Shown here: positions 1 to 9,375 of the stretch, one piece after another | Layout: every line of letters starts with the position of its first letter | Position numbering within the stretch: the stretch's first letter is position 1 | From: Exiguobacterium acetylicum | Lineage (GTDB): Bacteria; Bacillota; Bacilli; Exiguobacteriales; Exiguobacteriaceae | Reading direction: 5' to 3' | Assembly: GCF_019890935.1 (NCBI RefSeq) | Contig: NZ_CP082333.1 | Coordinates: 2,010,001 to 2,074,000 of the forward strand | Length of the DNA stretch: 64,000 bases | The notes under the pieces: model-generated | Seen by the model: the letters and a program-made list of their open reading frames with translations, nothing else | Databases searched by the model: none | Told to the model about the DNA's origin: nothing | Made by a program: the position numbers and the translations under genes

Positions 1-246
1 GACGGGCGACATGACGAACAGCGTAATGAACAAAGCCAGTCCGACGAGCAACTGGTTTGGTGGCGTTTGTTGTGTTCCGAGAGCCGAACGGACGAACGAC
101 AACACGACGACGACACGTGTGAAACAGGTCATTAGAATAAGTAATGAAGGCGCCAGCGACAACAACGTCAGTAATACAAGCAGTTTGATCGATGTCGCTG
201 TCCCTGACGGAGTATCAAGTGAGATCAGATTTTCAATCGTATTCAT
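1..246 (-). CDS. fliP: Flagellar export gate protein FliP, N-terminal part (cut by window edge)
   Basis: The first 82 codons of FliP, a core membrane subunit of the flagellar type III export gate. The ATG at 246 overlaps the fliO stop in an ATGA arrangement, which points to translational coupling. The frame starts [10 protein letters not shown] and continues into a hydrophobic stretch and the family hallmark [20 protein letters not shown] followed by a PPNQ segment, typical of FliP. The 3' end lies outside the window. The position after fliO fits the Bacillus fla/che gene order. Confidence 0.93.
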   Translation of the reverse strand, partial: MNTIENLISLDTPSGTATSIKLLVLLTLLSLAPSLLILMTCFTRVVVVLSFVRSALGTQQTPPNQLLVGLALFITLFVMSPV

Positions 247-734
247 GAGCGCCCTCGATTCTTCTGTAGTTGCTCGAGTTGTTGTTTGAACGTCTCAAGG
301 AATGGTGAAGGTGCTGATTTCGAAGATGACTCTTCAAGATCCGTCGGTTCGTATCCCTCTAAATCGTCCAGCGTGTCTAAGAGTTGCACGTTCTCACCAA
401 CACCGACGACATAAATCTTATCCTGCACTTTCACTAACTGAACCGATCGATCCTTACCAAGTGGTACACCACCTAGATGAGTCAATCGACCAGAGTGTCT
501 GACGCCTCGTGTCCGTTCATGAATGAATCGCGTCACGACGATGAATCCACCGATCAAGACGACGAGAACGACGACTCCTTTGAAGATAGTCAACGCCATG
601 GAAGGACTCTCATCGACTTGCTGAGTCGTCGGTGCATCGTTCTTGGTTGGATTTAATTTTTCTTCAACCGTTTCCGCCTGTACAGGAAGTGTCAGCAGAA
701 ACAGAAGACAAATCAGCAAAGTCACTTTTTTCAT
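243..734 (-). CDS. fliO: Flagellar biosynthesis protein FliO (FliZ in older Bacillus naming)
   Basis: A 163-residue small membrane protein that helps assemble the FliP-FliQ-FliR export gate. Residues 1-20 look like a signal peptide ([10 protein letters not shown] start, VQA end). A second hydrophobic segment at about 47-66 is the membrane anchor. The C-terminal half has the FliO-like pattern of a small basic cytosolic domain ([20 protein letters not shown]) followed by a Lys/Arg-rich tail. The start overlaps the cheY stop by 4 nt and the stop overlaps the fliP start. Sequence conservation in this family is low, so the call rests on position as much as on sequence. Confidence 0.9.
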   Translation of the reverse strand: MKKVTLLICLLFLLTLPVQAETVEEKLNPTKNDAPTTQQVDESPSMALTIFKGVVVLVVLIGGFIVVTRFIHERTRGVRHSGRLTHLGGVPLGKDRSVQLVKVQDKIYVVGVGENVQLLDTLDDLEGYEPTDLEESSSKSAPSPFLETFKQQLEQLQKNRGRS

Positions 735-1096
735 GACGAGACAGTTTTCGAGACCGCTTCAAGCACACGATCCGCTTGGAACGGTTTGACGATGAAATCT
801 TTCGCACCTGCTTGAATCGCATCGATGACCATCGACTGTTGCCCCATCGCCGAACACATGATGACCTTAGCCGCAGGATTGAATGCTTTGATTTCTTTAA
901 GCGCAGAGATCCCGTCCATCTCAGGCATCGTAATGTCTAACGTGACGAGGTCTGGTGTCAATTCCTTATACTTCGAGACCGCTTCGCGTCCATTTTCTGC
1001 TTCACCGACGACATCATAGCCGTTCTTCGATAGGATTTCCTTGATCATCATCCGCATGAAAGCGGCATCGTCTACGATTAATACTTTTGCACTCAT
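731..1096 (-). CDS. cheY: Chemotaxis response regulator CheY
   Basis: A 121-residue single-domain receiver. It carries the acidic pair Asp9-Asp10, the phosphoacceptor Asp54 in the segment LVTLDITMPEMDG, Ser82 in the Thr/Ser switch position and Lys104 in IVKPF. There is no output domain. Phosphorylated CheY binds the switch proteins encoded just upstream (FliM, FliY) to set flagellar rotation direction. The ribosome site AAGGAGGA sits 7 nt before the ATG. Its place between fliY and fliO matches Bacillus, where cheY lies inside the flagellar operon. Confidence 0.97.
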   Translation of the reverse strand: MSAKVLIVDDAAFMRMMIKEILSKNGYDVVGEAENGREAVSKYKELTPDLVTLDITMPEMDGISALKEIKAFNPAAKVIMCSAMGQQSMVIDAIQAGAKDFIVKPFQADRVLEAVSKTVSS

Positions 1097-1108
1097 AATA
1101 GTTCCTCC

Positions 1109-2236
1109 TTAGAACATCCGAAGACGTTCTTTTGTATTTACGATTTCTGTAATACGTACACCGAAATTCTCTTCGATGACGACCACTTCACCCGTTGCGA
1201 TCAATGTATTGTTGACGAGAACGTCAACTGGTTCCCCTGCCAGTTTATCCAGCTCGATGACAGAACCTTGTGTTAATTCCAATATGTCACGAACGGAGCG
1301 GCGTGTCCGTCCTAACTCAACCGTGACGTTCAACGGAACATCATATAACATTCCGATATTTCCTGGCGTGCCCTCTACTTCCATCTCACCTAACTGACTA
1401 AATTGAACTGGACTGACACCGACTGGCGTTGCTTTCGGTTCAGGTGGTGGGACGACCGTTCGTTGCTCCATCGCTGGTGCTGGTGTCGGTTGTGCTTGTG
1501 GTTGTTCTGGTTGCGCTTGTGCCGTTGTTTGCGGTGCAGGTTCTGCTTGTTGGGTCGTACTCGCGCTAAAGAGTTTTTGAATCAATTGCTTCGAAAAATC
1601 CAACGGTGCTAATTGAACGATTTTTGAATCAATCATCGTGCCAATCTTCAGATCAAACTCGATGATGACCATGTTCTCCCAAAGAGAAAAGCTATCGACG
1701 ATACTCTTATCTTGTGAAAAGTCGAAGATTTCTACTGCAGGCGGTGAGATATCGATTCGCATGGAGAACACGGTCGACATCGATGTCGCAGCAGCTCCCA
1801 TCATCTGATTCATCGCTTCCTGTACAGCAGAAAGAGCAATCGGATCCATTTCGATTGATTCATCAATGACGCCATCGCCTCCCATCATCAGATTCGCAAT
1901 GACGGAAGCGTCTCGCTGTGTCAGGATCAGGACGTTTTCTCCTTTAAATCCTTCCGTATAGCCGACGCGCAACGCGACATGAGGAATCGGATAACGACTT
2001 CGTAATTCTTCCATCGAAATCATCCGGACGTGCGGTGTCGTAATTTCTACTTTTTGATTCAACAATGCCGATAAGGCCGTTGCTGAATTCCCAAGTGAGA
2101 TGTTTCCGACTTCCCCTAGTGCATCGATTTCCATATCATCTAGTATTTCGTCTGCGTCCGTATCTTGCGGTTCATCGTTTGATGGCGTTCCGCGTAACAA
2201 CGCATCGATTTCATCTTGCGAAAGCATATCGCTCAT
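1109..2236 (-). CDS. fliY: Flagellar motor switch phosphatase FliY
   Basis: A 375-residue C-ring protein of Gram-positive bacteria that dephosphorylates CheY-P and forms part of the switch. The N-terminus has the FliM-like docking peptide MLSQDEIDALL, then a CheC-type phosphatase region (about 30-220), a Pro/Gln/Ala-rich linker (about 228-275), and a C-terminal FliN/SpoA domain (about 290-375) with the EVGRTRRSVRDIL-type segment. The ATG at 2236 is chosen because GAGGAGGAA lies 5 nt upstream; the longer frame to 2251 would start before this site. fliM ends 1 nt upstream, so translation is probably coupled. Confidence 0.96.
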   Translation of the reverse strand: MSDMLSQDEIDALLRGTPSNDEPQDTDADEILDDMEIDALGEVGNISLGNSATALSALLNQKVEITTPHVRMISMEELRSRYPIPHVALRVGYTEGFKGENVLILTQRDASVIANLMMGGDGVIDESIEMDPIALSAVQEAMNQMMGAAATSMSTVFSMRIDISPPAVEIFDFSQDKSIVDSFSLWENMVIIEFDLKIGTMIDSKIVQLAPLDFSKQLIQKLFSASTTQQAEPAPQTTAQAQPEQPQAQPTPAPAMEQRTVVPPPEPKATPVGVSPVQFSQLGEMEVEGTPGNIGMLYDVPLNVTVELGRTRRSVRDILELTQGSVIELDKLAGEPVDVLVNNTLIATGEVVVIEENFGVRITEIVNTKERLRMF

Positions 2237-2237
2237 G

Positions 2238-3221
2238 TTATTCCTCCTCAATTCGTTGTAAGACTTGCAAAGCGAGGTGTTTCCCGTTTAGTCCCGGTCG
2301 AGCTTTAAACATCTTCCGGTCATCGACGAATACATCGACGGCATCTGAGGCTCGCGTCTTCAGGGATAAACAATCGCCTACTTCGAGGTGTAACAATTCA
2401 CCAAACGATAGCTCTGTTTGGCCGAGCACTGCTTTTAAATCGACGACGGAACTCATCAACTGCGTTTGCATGTGTTCAGACTCTTGATTATCTGCTGTCG
2501 TTCGCTTTTCTTGTTGCATCCAATAATGACTTGATAATTTCGGAAGAACGGATTCAAGGGTCACGAACGGCAGACAGACATTCAATGTACCACTCACTTC
2601 TCCGACGGTTACGTAAATCGAGACGAGGATGACCGTCTCATTCGGAGAAACGAGCTGTAAAAACTGCGGATTGATCTCCAAATCGTCGTACTCCGCCTCA
2701 ACTTCCGTCACCGACTCCCAAGCAGCTCCGTACTGGACGAAGGCACGTTTGAATAATTGCGTCAGAATACGCGTCTCAATCTCCGTTAAATTTTCAATCT
2801 TATTCATCCCTTCACCCGGTCCTCCAAGCAATCGATCGAGCATCGCATAGGCGATATTCGGATTGACTTCGAACAGGACTTTACCATCAAGCGGATGAAG
2901 ATTGACTAGATTGATCAATGTCATGTTCGGAATAGAATGAATGAATTCATCATAAGGGAGTTGCTCGACTGTGTTGACTGTGAACTGGACGTACGTCCGT
3001 AGTTGTGCGGAAAAATGCGTCGTCAAGACTCGGGCGAACTGTTCATGGATCCGCGTCAAATTCCGTAATTGATCTTTTGAGAAGCGAAGCGCTCGTTTGA
3101 AGTCATAGACTTTGACACGGCGCTGCTCCTCTTGGCTTCGGATTTCCTCGACTTCCATATCTCCGCTTGAAATGGCTGATAGCAAGGCATCGATTTCATG
3201 TTGGGATAATACTTCGCTCAT
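2238..3221 (-). CDS. fliM: Flagellar motor switch protein FliM
   Basis: A 327-residue C-ring subunit that binds CheY-P and links FliG to FliY. The N-terminal CheY-binding peptide is SEVLSQHEIDALL, followed by the FliM middle domain (about 45-230, including RIHEQFARVLTTHFS and the GGPGEGMN loop) and a C-terminal SpoA-type domain (about 245-325). Length is normal for the family (about 330). It follows fliL by 9 nt with a GAGGTGG ribosome site. Confidence 0.97.
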   Translation of the reverse strand: MSEVLSQHEIDALLSAISSGDMEVEEIRSQEEQRRVKVYDFKRALRFSKDQLRNLTRIHEQFARVLTTHFSAQLRTYVQFTVNTVEQLPYDEFIHSIPNMTLINLVNLHPLDGKVLFEVNPNIAYAMLDRLLGGPGEGMNKIENLTEIETRILTQLFKRAFVQYGAAWESVTEVEAEYDDLEINPQFLQLVSPNETVILVSIYVTVGEVSGTLNVCLPFVTLESVLPKLSSHYWMQQEKRTTADNQESEHMQTQLMSSVVDLKAVLGQTELSFGELLHLEVGDCLSLKTRASDAVDVFVDDRKMFKARPGLNGKHLALQVLQRIEEE

Positions 3222-3230
3222 GCTGCCACC

Positions 3231-3680
3231 TCACTGGATGATTTTTTTCGTCGTATAGACACGCTGGACATCACCTTCTTGGATGAGCTTCTTGAACTGC
3301 ATCCGCAACCGTTCTTCAAGCTTTTCCATATCCGCTTTTGAATCTAAATCCGACTTTTTCATCGCCGAAAGGTCACCCAAGATGATGTTATTGATTTGGA
3401 ATTTTCGTAATTCTAAATCATCACGTGTTGCTTGATCGTCTGTAACGATCGTGAATTGGACATTCAAGAACCGTTCGTCAGCGATATTTGTCGTCAAGTC
3501 GTCTGTCTGAAGACTTCGTGCATCAAGTTCTTCACCTGTCGGCTGTTCGACTTTTGCTTCTGTCGTATCATTAGCCAAAAAGTAATTCATGATCATATAC
3601 CCTGCCCCAACCATCAATGCTGCGACAATGATCATGATCAAAGGGATTTTCATTTTACTCTTCTTCTTTTCCTCGGCCAT
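3231..3680 (-). CDS. fliL: Flagellar basal body-associated protein FliL
   Basis: A 149-residue single-pass membrane protein associated with the basal body and stators. It has a lysine-rich cytoplasmic start (MAEEKKKSKMK), one membrane helix at about 12-32 and a periplasm-side FliL domain. The start is supported by AAGGAGG 9 nt upstream and lies 26 nt inside the preceding flbD-type gene in another frame. This kind of overlap is common in the operon. Confidence 0.94.
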   Translation of the reverse strand: MAEEKKKSKMKIPLIMIIVAALMVGAGYMIMNYFLANDTTEAKVEQPTGEELDARSLQTDDLTTNIADERFLNVQFTIVTDDQATRDDLELRKFQINNIILGDLSAMKKSDLDSKADMEKLEERLRMQFKKLIQEGDVQRVYTTKKIIQ

Positions 3681-3891
3681 CTTCGAGCCTCCTTACGCTG
3701 TTCAAGCCCGCTAATCCGATTTGTTGATAAAAAGCGATTGCGATGGCTTTGACCTCTTCCATTGATTCCTTCACGACATAAATCTGTCCACCGACGAGTT
3801 GAATTGTCGTATCCGGTGTGGAGCGGACAGATTCAATTAATATGGCGTTCAGTACGAGTGGTGCATTACGTAATGTCGTTAACGTAATCAT
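3655..3891 (-). CDS. swrD: FlbD/SwrD family flagellar protein
   Basis: A 78-residue protein of the FlbD family, known in Bacillus subtilis as SwrD, which raises flagellar motor power for swarming. The N-terminal part has the family pattern of a small beta-rich module (MITLTTLRN, DTTIQLVGGQIYVVKESMEEV). The C-terminus is charged and overlaps the fliL start. The start overlaps the hook gene stop (ATGA). It sits between hook gene and fliL, exactly as in Bacillus. Confidence 0.88.
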   Translation of the reverse strand: MITLTTLRNAPLVLNAILIESVRSTPDTTIQLVGGQIYVVKESMEEVKAIAIAFYQQIGLAGLNSVRRLEDGRGKEEE

Positions 3892-4745
3892 CGTTTCAGA
3901 TTGACCAGTTCCTCGAGAACTTGGTCAGACGTCGTAATGATTCGCGTGTTCGCTTGGAAACCACGTTGGGCAATGATCATTTCCGTGAACTCTTCTGATA
4001 AGTCGACGTTTGACATCTCGAGTGTTCCAGAAGTCAACTGCCCCATACCGGCAACGTTTGGTGTTCCAAGTACCGCTCCTCCTGAGTTTTGTGACGCAGC
4101 GAAGACATTGACACCTGATTTTTCTAAACCACCCGGGTTAGCAAAGTTCGCCATTGTGATATATCCGACATTTTGCAACGCGCCTGTCGTATCCACGTAA
4201 GTGACGAGACCGTCCTTCCCGATCGATAGGTTACGTGCATCTGATGGGATTTTCATTTTTTTAGCTCCAGCTACATTTGCTCCCCATTCAGTAAGTGGAA
4301 CAGTTGGAGCAACAGTCGTAGTACCCTGCGTCCCGGTACCGACCACGTAGTTTCCGTCGCCGGTAACCAAGTTTCCATCAAGATCCGTATAGAAGTTACC
4401 TGAACGCGTATAACGAATCCCTTCCGCCGTGACGACTTGGAAGAACCCTTCACCAGAAATCCCGACATCGAGTACACGTCCCGTATTTTGAAGTGCTCCT
4501 TGGTTATAGACGTTATCTACTGTTGACATCGATGCTCCAAGACCGACCTGTTTTGGGTTCGTCCCACCGACATTACCACCAGCACCTGATGATGAACCAA
4601 CTGATTGGCTGACGAGATCCTTAAACGTCACCCGTCCTTTTTTATAACCGAACGTGTTGACGTTCGCGATGTTGTTCCCGACGACATCCAGTTTCGTCTG
4701 GAAGTTCTTAAGCCCACTGATTCCTGAATACATTGAACGTAACAT
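3888..4745 (-). CDS. flgE: Flagellar hook protein FlgE (annotated FlgG in some Bacillales)
   Basis: A 285-residue rod/hook family protein. The N-terminal rod motif (MYSGISGLKNFQTKLDVVG, then NNIANVNTFGYK) and the C-terminal coiled motif (SNVDLSEEFTEMIIAQRGFQ) are both complete and co-assemble in the axial structure. The middle region (about 100-230) is the surface domain. The length suits the short Bacillus hook protein rather than the longer enterobacterial one. Position directly after flgD, which encodes the hook cap, favours hook over distal rod; older annotation often calls this gene flgG. Confidence 0.92.
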   Translation of the reverse strand: MLRSMYSGISGLKNFQTKLDVVGNNIANVNTFGYKKGRVTFKDLVSQSVGSSSGAGGNVGGTNPKQVGLGASMSTVDNVYNQGALQNTGRVLDVGISGEGFFQVVTAEGIRYTRSGNFYTDLDGNLVTGDGNYVVGTGTQGTTTVAPTVPLTEWGANVAGAKKMKIPSDARNLSIGKDGLVTYVDTTGALQNVGYITMANFANPGGLEKSGVNVFAASQNSGGAVLGTPNVAGMGQLTSGTLEMSNVDLSEEFTEMIIAQRGFQANTRIITTSDQVLEELVNLKR

Positions 4746-5215
4746 TATTTTTCCTCCTTTGATTGAATCTGCGTCAGTTCATACACACTGATCTGTTTTC
4801 CGTTCGATAGTTCAGCCATGATATCCAGTCCATCCCGTTTTACGCTAACGACACTGGCTGTCTCTTCGACGGTCGTCGTCTGCTCTGCTCCTGAGGCATC
4901 AGTCGTCTTCGACTCCGCATCATAACTAACTTTTTTACCAATTAGATTACTGTAAGATAGTAACGCTGTCGCATGCTGGTTCAAAACCATCGTGTCCATC
5001 GTCTTGCCGATTGCTTGCATCTGTTCAAGTGAAGAAAACTGTGCCATCTGAGCAATGAAATCCTTGTCTTCCATCGGAGCTGTCGGGTCCTGATTCGACA
5101 GCTGGGCAATCAGAATCTTCATGAACATATCCTTGTCCATCGCTTTATTCGTCGGTACTTGTGACTTTTCAGGAAGCTGGTATGAAGTACCATCTGTTTT
5201 GATTGCATCAGTCAT
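4745..5215 (-). CDS. flgD: Flagellar hook assembly scaffold FlgD
   Basis: A 156-residue hook cap needed for polymerisation of FlgE. It contains the FlgD N-terminal signature at about 25-75 ([20 protein letters not shown] and the following [14 protein letters not shown]). The C-terminal tudor/Fn-type domain of longer FlgD proteins is replaced by a short beta-rich region, as in Bacillus. The gene overlaps the end of fliK by 8 nt and its stop overlaps the hook gene start. Confidence 0.95.
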   Translation of the reverse strand: MTDAIKTDGTSYQLPEKSQVPTNKAMDKDMFMKILIAQLSNQDPTAPMEDKDFIAQMAQFSSLEQMQAIGKTMDTMVLNQHATALLSYSNLIGKKVSYDAESKTTDASGAEQTTTVEETASVVSVKRDGLDIMAELSNGKQISVYELTQIQSKEEK

Positions 5216-6329
5216 CGTCTTCCTCCTCTTCTTCCTCTACTGGAGTGGGTGTTTCTTGATAAGGAGACTCATGCTCCTGCTGATCACGTGTGAACGACTG
5301 TTGAAACTCCCGTGCACTAGAAGCAATCATCCCCGTCTCGATCTTCACGACCGGCGTCTGCTGGTGTAAAGCTGTCTGCAATTTCCCAAGTTGTTGCTCG
5401 ATCGATTGTTTCGCTTGCTCAGTGCTTGCAAACAGTTTGACGGTCAGTGCCCCCTCCTTACGATCGAGTTGAACGACGACCTCTCCAAGCTGCTCTGGAT
5501 AAAGACGAATCGACAATCGAGTTGACCCGTCAGCACCTTTTAAGAACGGTGCTTGCTGAAGTGCGGCTTCGATTCGTTGTTGAATCTGTTCTGGAATAGG
5601 TAGCGGCACCGGACGAATCGTTTGCAACGGGATACCTTTGTAAATCGGCATGTTCATCGGAGGCGGCGTGGCTTTTCCTTCGGGATCAACGGGCATGGTC
5701 GCTTTTCGCATGAGTGAAGCGAATGCCAACGGAAGTGGTGTCTTTCCTTTCCCTTGCTCAGCTACAGCTACAGTGTCCGACTTGAGCGTCTCGACAATAG
5801 TAGGACCAGTTTGAGGGAGCGTCTGTTTCACAGGCAACGCGGAAATGTCTCCTTCAATCGTAGGAAGTGATGGTTGTTTCAAGTTGTTCGTATGATGATC
5901 TTTCATTTTGACCGTATCGTTCGTCACTGTCTGTAAGACGACTTGTTGAAGCAATGGTGGCAATTGATCGAACTGATTTTTTGCCTGCTCGACATTTCCT
6001 TCAAGTAATTGTTTAACGAATGCTAGTAGTTGTTCCATTTTCTTCGGTTCTTGTTTTAACGCCTCTACTTCCGGTTGTTTCAGTAAAGAGAGAAGCTCGT
6101 CCGGTTGATCTACGAGTTCTTGTATCCAATCCGGTAATGTTGGTGTCTCCACTTTTGTCTCGAGTGCAGTCAAATCAGCTGAGACTGGTGACGGTGACAT
6201 TGTTGGTAACTTCGTTAGATAATCCAGTAACGAAGCAAATTGACCCCCAACCGTTGTAATCTCTCCTTTTTTCCCTGTTCCAGTATTCAAGTTCGGGGAG
6301 GATGATTGTATTACTTCCGTCATGTTCAT
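5208..6329 (-). CDS. fliK: Flagellar hook-length control protein FliK
   Basis: A 373-residue secreted ruler protein that measures hook length and triggers the export switch through FlhB. The N-terminal two-thirds is poorly conserved, Pro/Thr/Gln-rich and probably extended. The C-terminal hook-control domain at about 255-345 carries the family pattern [20 protein letters not shown] and a following [17 protein letters not shown] helix. The protein ends in an unusual run of Glu/Asp residues encoded by a purine tract overlapping the flgD start. The ATG at 6329 has GGAGG 8 nt upstream. Confidence 0.92.
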   Translation of the reverse strand: MNMTEVIQSSSPNLNTGTGKKGEITTVGGQFASLLDYLTKLPTMSPSPVSADLTALETKVETPTLPDWIQELVDQPDELLSLLKQPEVEALKQEPKKMEQLLAFVKQLLEGNVEQAKNQFDQLPPLLQQVVLQTVTNDTVKMKDHHTNNLKQPSLPTIEGDISALPVKQTLPQTGPTIVETLKSDTVAVAEQGKGKTPLPLAFASLMRKATMPVDPEGKATPPPMNMPIYKGIPLQTIRPVPLPIPEQIQQRIEAALQQAPFLKGADGSTRLSIRLYPEQLGEVVVQLDRKEGALTVKLFASTEQAKQSIEQQLGKLQTALHQQTPVVKIETGMIASSAREFQQSFTRDQQEHESPYQETPTPVEEEEEEDDD

Positions 6330-6342
6330 CAGGCTTCCCTCC

Positions 6343-6888
6343 TTACTTCGTCGCGAGTAGCTGTGTTAAGGCCGCTGCTTTTTTAGCGTCCATCTTGGCA
6401 ATGATTGCTGCCTGTTGTTCCGCATCGATGTCTTCGATGATCGGTACGACTTCTGTCGGACTGAGTTCGTTTAAGATGAGCGCAGCATCCTTTGGTGCCA
6501 TTTCAGCATATACATCTGTCACAGATGCAGCTTTTTTCTTCGTCGTCTTCGTTTGATCCGTCGTCGCGGGCGCCGGTGTTTGTTTCAAACGATCCCGTTC
6601 TGCAATCAAACGTTCGACTTCCTGTTCTTTCGCTTTTAAAGTATCCGATTGTTCCTTGCTTTGATTGCGTAGTTTCTTGATTTCTTGATTCGCTACTTTC
6701 AGACGACGTTCAAGTTCTGCTGACGGATTCACTTGATTCGTAGTCGTTTTTTCGGTTGCGAACGGTAAGGATAGCAGTGGACGTCCATTCGCATAATTTA
6801 ATACGAAATAAGCCGTCAGCAAGATTAAAATCAAAGGGATGATCAATAAAGGTAAGATCCATCCTTTTGACGTTTTATTTTCACTCAT
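6343..6888 (-). CDS. MotE-like flagellar operon protein with MgtE N-terminal-like domain (YlxF type)
   Basis: A 181-residue protein with a membrane helix at about 10-30, a coiled coil at about 55-105 and a C-terminal MgtE-N/FliG-M-like helical repeat (AEMAPKDAALILNELSPTEV and onward). It corresponds in position and architecture to Bacillus YlxF and to the MotE family, described as a chaperone for the stator MotC in alphaproteobacteria. A role in stator or motor assembly is inferred. The start overlaps the fliJ stop by 4 nt. Confidence 0.85.
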   Translation of the reverse strand: MSENKTSKGWILPLLIIPLILILLTAYFVLNYANGRPLLSLPFATEKTTTNQVNPSAELERRLKVANQEIKKLRNQSKEQSDTLKAKEQEVERLIAERDRLKQTPAPATTDQTKTTKKKAASVTDVYAEMAPKDAALILNELSPTEVVPIIEDIDAEQQAAIIAKMDAKKAAALTQLLATK

Positions 6889-7319
6889 ATCATCCGTCCT
6901 CTTCCAAACTGTAACAATGCCAGTTCATCTAATTGATTTTGTTCCGTCAATGCCTCAATTCGTTTCGTTTCAACCGTATGATTCTCTTGCAGACGACTAA
7001 ACTTCTTCTCTTCGATCAACGCTCGTTCGAGTGCTTCCTGTGCGCGTTCATAGCGATTTTTCGATTGTGTCACGTACAGTTGTTGCCGTTCGATTTCTTG
7101 TTTTACGACATCTCGAGCCCGTTCTCGATATTGCGAAGACGTTAATTCGACGATGCCAATCTCATCTTGCGCTTTCAGAAAGGACTCATAACGGACGAGC
7201 AGATGGTATAGTTTTTCGACTTCAATCTCATATTGCTTTTTATGAAGGCTCAATTCTTTTGCGACGCGATCTTTCTCTGCTTCAGCTAAAGGAATGATTC
7301 GTTCATAAATCGTCTTCAT
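6885..7319 (-). CDS. fliJ: Flagellar export chaperone/stalk protein FliJ
   Basis: A 144-residue, almost entirely helical, charged protein of the FliJ family, the central stalk inserted in the FliI hexamer and a chaperone-escort in export. Heptad patterns run through the whole length, with no membrane segment. The family is recognised more by length, coiled-coil character and position after fliI than by motifs. AAGGAGG lies 7 nt before the ATG. Confidence 0.93.
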   Translation of the reverse strand: MKTIYERIIPLAEAEKDRVAKELSLHKKQYEIEVEKLYHLLVRYESFLKAQDEIGIVELTSSQYRERARDVVKQEIERQQLYVTQSKNRYERAQEALERALIEEKKFSRLQENHTVETKRIEALTEQNQLDELALLQFGRGRMI

Positions 7320-7331
7320 CTTCCGTCCTCC

Positions 7332-8645
7332 TTACTGAATCGTTGTCATGAGCTGCTGACAAGCTTTCTCGAAGTCACTGTCTTCATGGATTTGTTGTTT
7401 TAAGAAACGGATCAGCTCCGGATATTTATCGACGGCACGATCAATTTCCGGATTCGTCCCTTTTTTGTAGGCGCCGATATTGATTAAGTCTTCCGAATCA
7501 AGATACGTCGATAACAGCTGTCGAAATGCTACGGCAGCTGTCTTTTGTTCAGCAGTCGTGATTTGATTCATGACACGACTGATGGATCGTAAGACATGAA
7601 TCGCTGGAAACTGTCCTTTGTTCGCAAGATTACGATCAAGAACGAAATGACCATCTAAGATTCCTCGTACAGCATCAGCAATCGGTTCATTCATATCGTC
7701 TCCATCGACGAGTACGGTATAAAAAGCCGTGATCGAGCCGTCTTGTGTCTTCCCGCTACGTTCAAGCAATTGAGGAAGAAGAGCAAATACGCTTGGCGTA
7801 TATCCTTTTGACGCAGGTGGTTCGCCTGTCGCAAGACCGATTTCTCGCTGTGCCATCGCAAACCGTGTGACGGAATCCATCATCAAGACCACATTCTTTC
7901 CTTGATCTCGAAAGTATTCAGCGATGGCTGTTGCCGTATAGGCTCCTTTTAAACGAACAAGTGGCGGTTGATCACTCGTCGCTACGACTAAGATGGAGCG
8001 TTTCATCCCCTCTTCGCCAAGCTCAGCCTCTACGAATTCCTTCACTTCACGTCCGCGTTCACCAATCAAGGCGATGACGTTGATGTCTGCTGTCGATCGT
8101 TTTGCAATCATACCGAGTAATGTCGACTTCCCAACACCAGATCCTGCAAACAAACCAACACGTTGTCCTTGACCGACCGTTAGTAGCCCATCGATGGCAC
8201 GAATGCCCGTCGAGAGAACATCACTGATACGAGGACGCTCTAACGGACTTGGTGGTTTGCGAACAATTGATGTCGTACGGAAATTTTCTAATGACTCTCC
8301 GTCAAGCGGTCTCCCTAGACCATCAAGCACCTTACCAATCAGTTCATCGCCTACAGGAACATGGAGTGGTTTTCCTGTTGCAAGAACAATCGAGCCTGGA
8401 GCAATCGATGTCGTCTCACCGTACGGCATGAGTAGGACGTGACCCTCTCTAAAACCGACGACTTCCGCTTCAATCGTCTGCCGTTGTTGAATTTGGATCA
8501 AACAACGCTCGCCGATTGCGACAGCCGTTGGTCCGCGTGATTCAATCATCAATCCAATCACTTGTACGACCTTTCCGGAATGCTGAACGAGTTCTTCCGG
8601 ACGAATTTCTCGCACGGCGGCTTGAATCGCATTTACGTTAAACAT
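7332..8645 (-). CDS. fliI: Flagellum-specific ATPase FliI
   Basis: A 437-residue F1-beta-like ATPase that energises type III export. The N-terminal beta-barrel is at about 20-95, the ATPase core at about 145-370 with Walker A (GSGVGKST at 168-175), the hydrophobic Walker B strand ending in VVLMMDSVTRFA, and the ALLPQLLERSGK loop. The start overlaps the fliH end by 8 nt; the two proteins form the FliH2-FliI complex. Confidence 0.98.
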   Translation of the reverse strand: MFNVNAIQAAVREIRPEELVQHSGKVVQVIGLMIESRGPTAVAIGERCLIQIQQRQTIEAEVVGFREGHVLLMPYGETTSIAPGSIVLATGKPLHVPVGDELIGKVLDGLGRPLDGESLENFRTTSIVRKPPSPLERPRISDVLSTGIRAIDGLLTVGQGQRVGLFAGSGVGKSTLLGMIAKRSTADINVIALIGERGREVKEFVEAELGEEGMKRSILVVATSDQPPLVRLKGAYTATAIAEYFRDQGKNVVLMMDSVTRFAMAQREIGLATGEPPASKGYTPSVFALLPQLLERSGKTQDGSITAFYTVLVDGDDMNEPIADAVRGILDGHFVLDRNLANKGQFPAIHVLRSISRVMNQITTAEQKTAAVAFRQLLSTYLDSEDLINIGAYKKGTNPEIDRAVDKYPELIRFLKQQIHEDSDFEKACQQLMTTIQ

Positions 8646-9375
8646 GATGTAAAGCCTCTTTTATTTTGGTTTGTAGGGCTTCAAAGCCACTTGTCAAACC
8701 ACCTGTGATCGCTCCGTTCTCCGAGTCGATCCGATAATCGCGTGCTTTTAGCGCTGGATCAAATCGTAATTGAATCGTTGCGTTAGCACCTAAAACACCT
8801 TGGAGCTGCTCTTCAAGCAGAACGACTCGTTCAAAGTCCACTGGTGAAGCGTAGATAATGATCTTTTCACGATCTCGGAACTGAATGATCAACTGATGTA
8901 ATAATTGGTATAATGCCTCTTCTTCTTCATCATGTAACTGCTCTAGAAACTGATGCGTCACCTGGAGTCCAAGAACGCACAACTCATGTTCCAATCGCAT
9001 CAATCGCTCTTGATTTTGCTCTTCGATTCGTGCAATAAACGTATTCGTCGTTGCGATTTGCTCTTCGAACGTTGCTTGTCCTTCCGTACGTCCTGTTTCA
9101 AATCCAGCTTGGTATCCTTCTTCATATCCTCGTTGACGTGCTTCTTCTAATGCCTGAAGACGTTCGTGTTCAAACTCACGCTGACGATGTTCAAACTCTA
9201 AAACCATCGCCTGGCGAAGACGTTCTAGTTCAGCGTGACCTTCTGCCATCCGCTCTTCATAGAACGTATCTGGAACGATTGCCGGTTCTTCCTGAGCAGT
9301 TCGGACTTGCACGAGTGTTCGTTCCTGTCGTTCAATCACAGCTTGTCTTTTGATGACGTTAGACAACAATATCAT
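8638..9375 (-). CDS. fliH: Flagellar assembly protein FliH
   Basis: A roughly 245-residue regulator of FliI ATPase. It has a long charged helix (about 20-130) containing a Gly-rich repeat segment (RQRGYEEGYQAGFETGRTEG), the GxxxG pattern typical of FliH, and a C-terminal FliI-binding domain. The start is uncertain. ATG at 9375 lies inside the fliG 3' end only 2 nt from GGAGG, while TTG at 9369 has better spacing (8 nt). Either way the gene overlaps fliG. Confidence 0.92.
   Translation of the reverse strand: MILLSNVIKRQAVIERQERTLVQVRTAQEEPAIVPDTFYEERMAEGHAELERLRQAMVLEFEHRQREFEHERLQALEEARQRGYEEGYQAGFETGRTEGQATFEEQIATTNTFIARIEEQNQERLMRLEHELCVLGLQVTHQFLEQLHDEEEEALYQLLHQLIIQFRDREKIIIYASPVDFERVVLLEEQLQGVLGANATIQLRFDPALKARDYRIDSENGAITGGLTSGFEALQTKIKEALHHV

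Noticed and set aside
2065-2487. A 140-codon plus-strand frame across fliY/fliM
   Set aside because: Antisense to two conserved switch genes, with Arg/Ser-rich composition and no start context.
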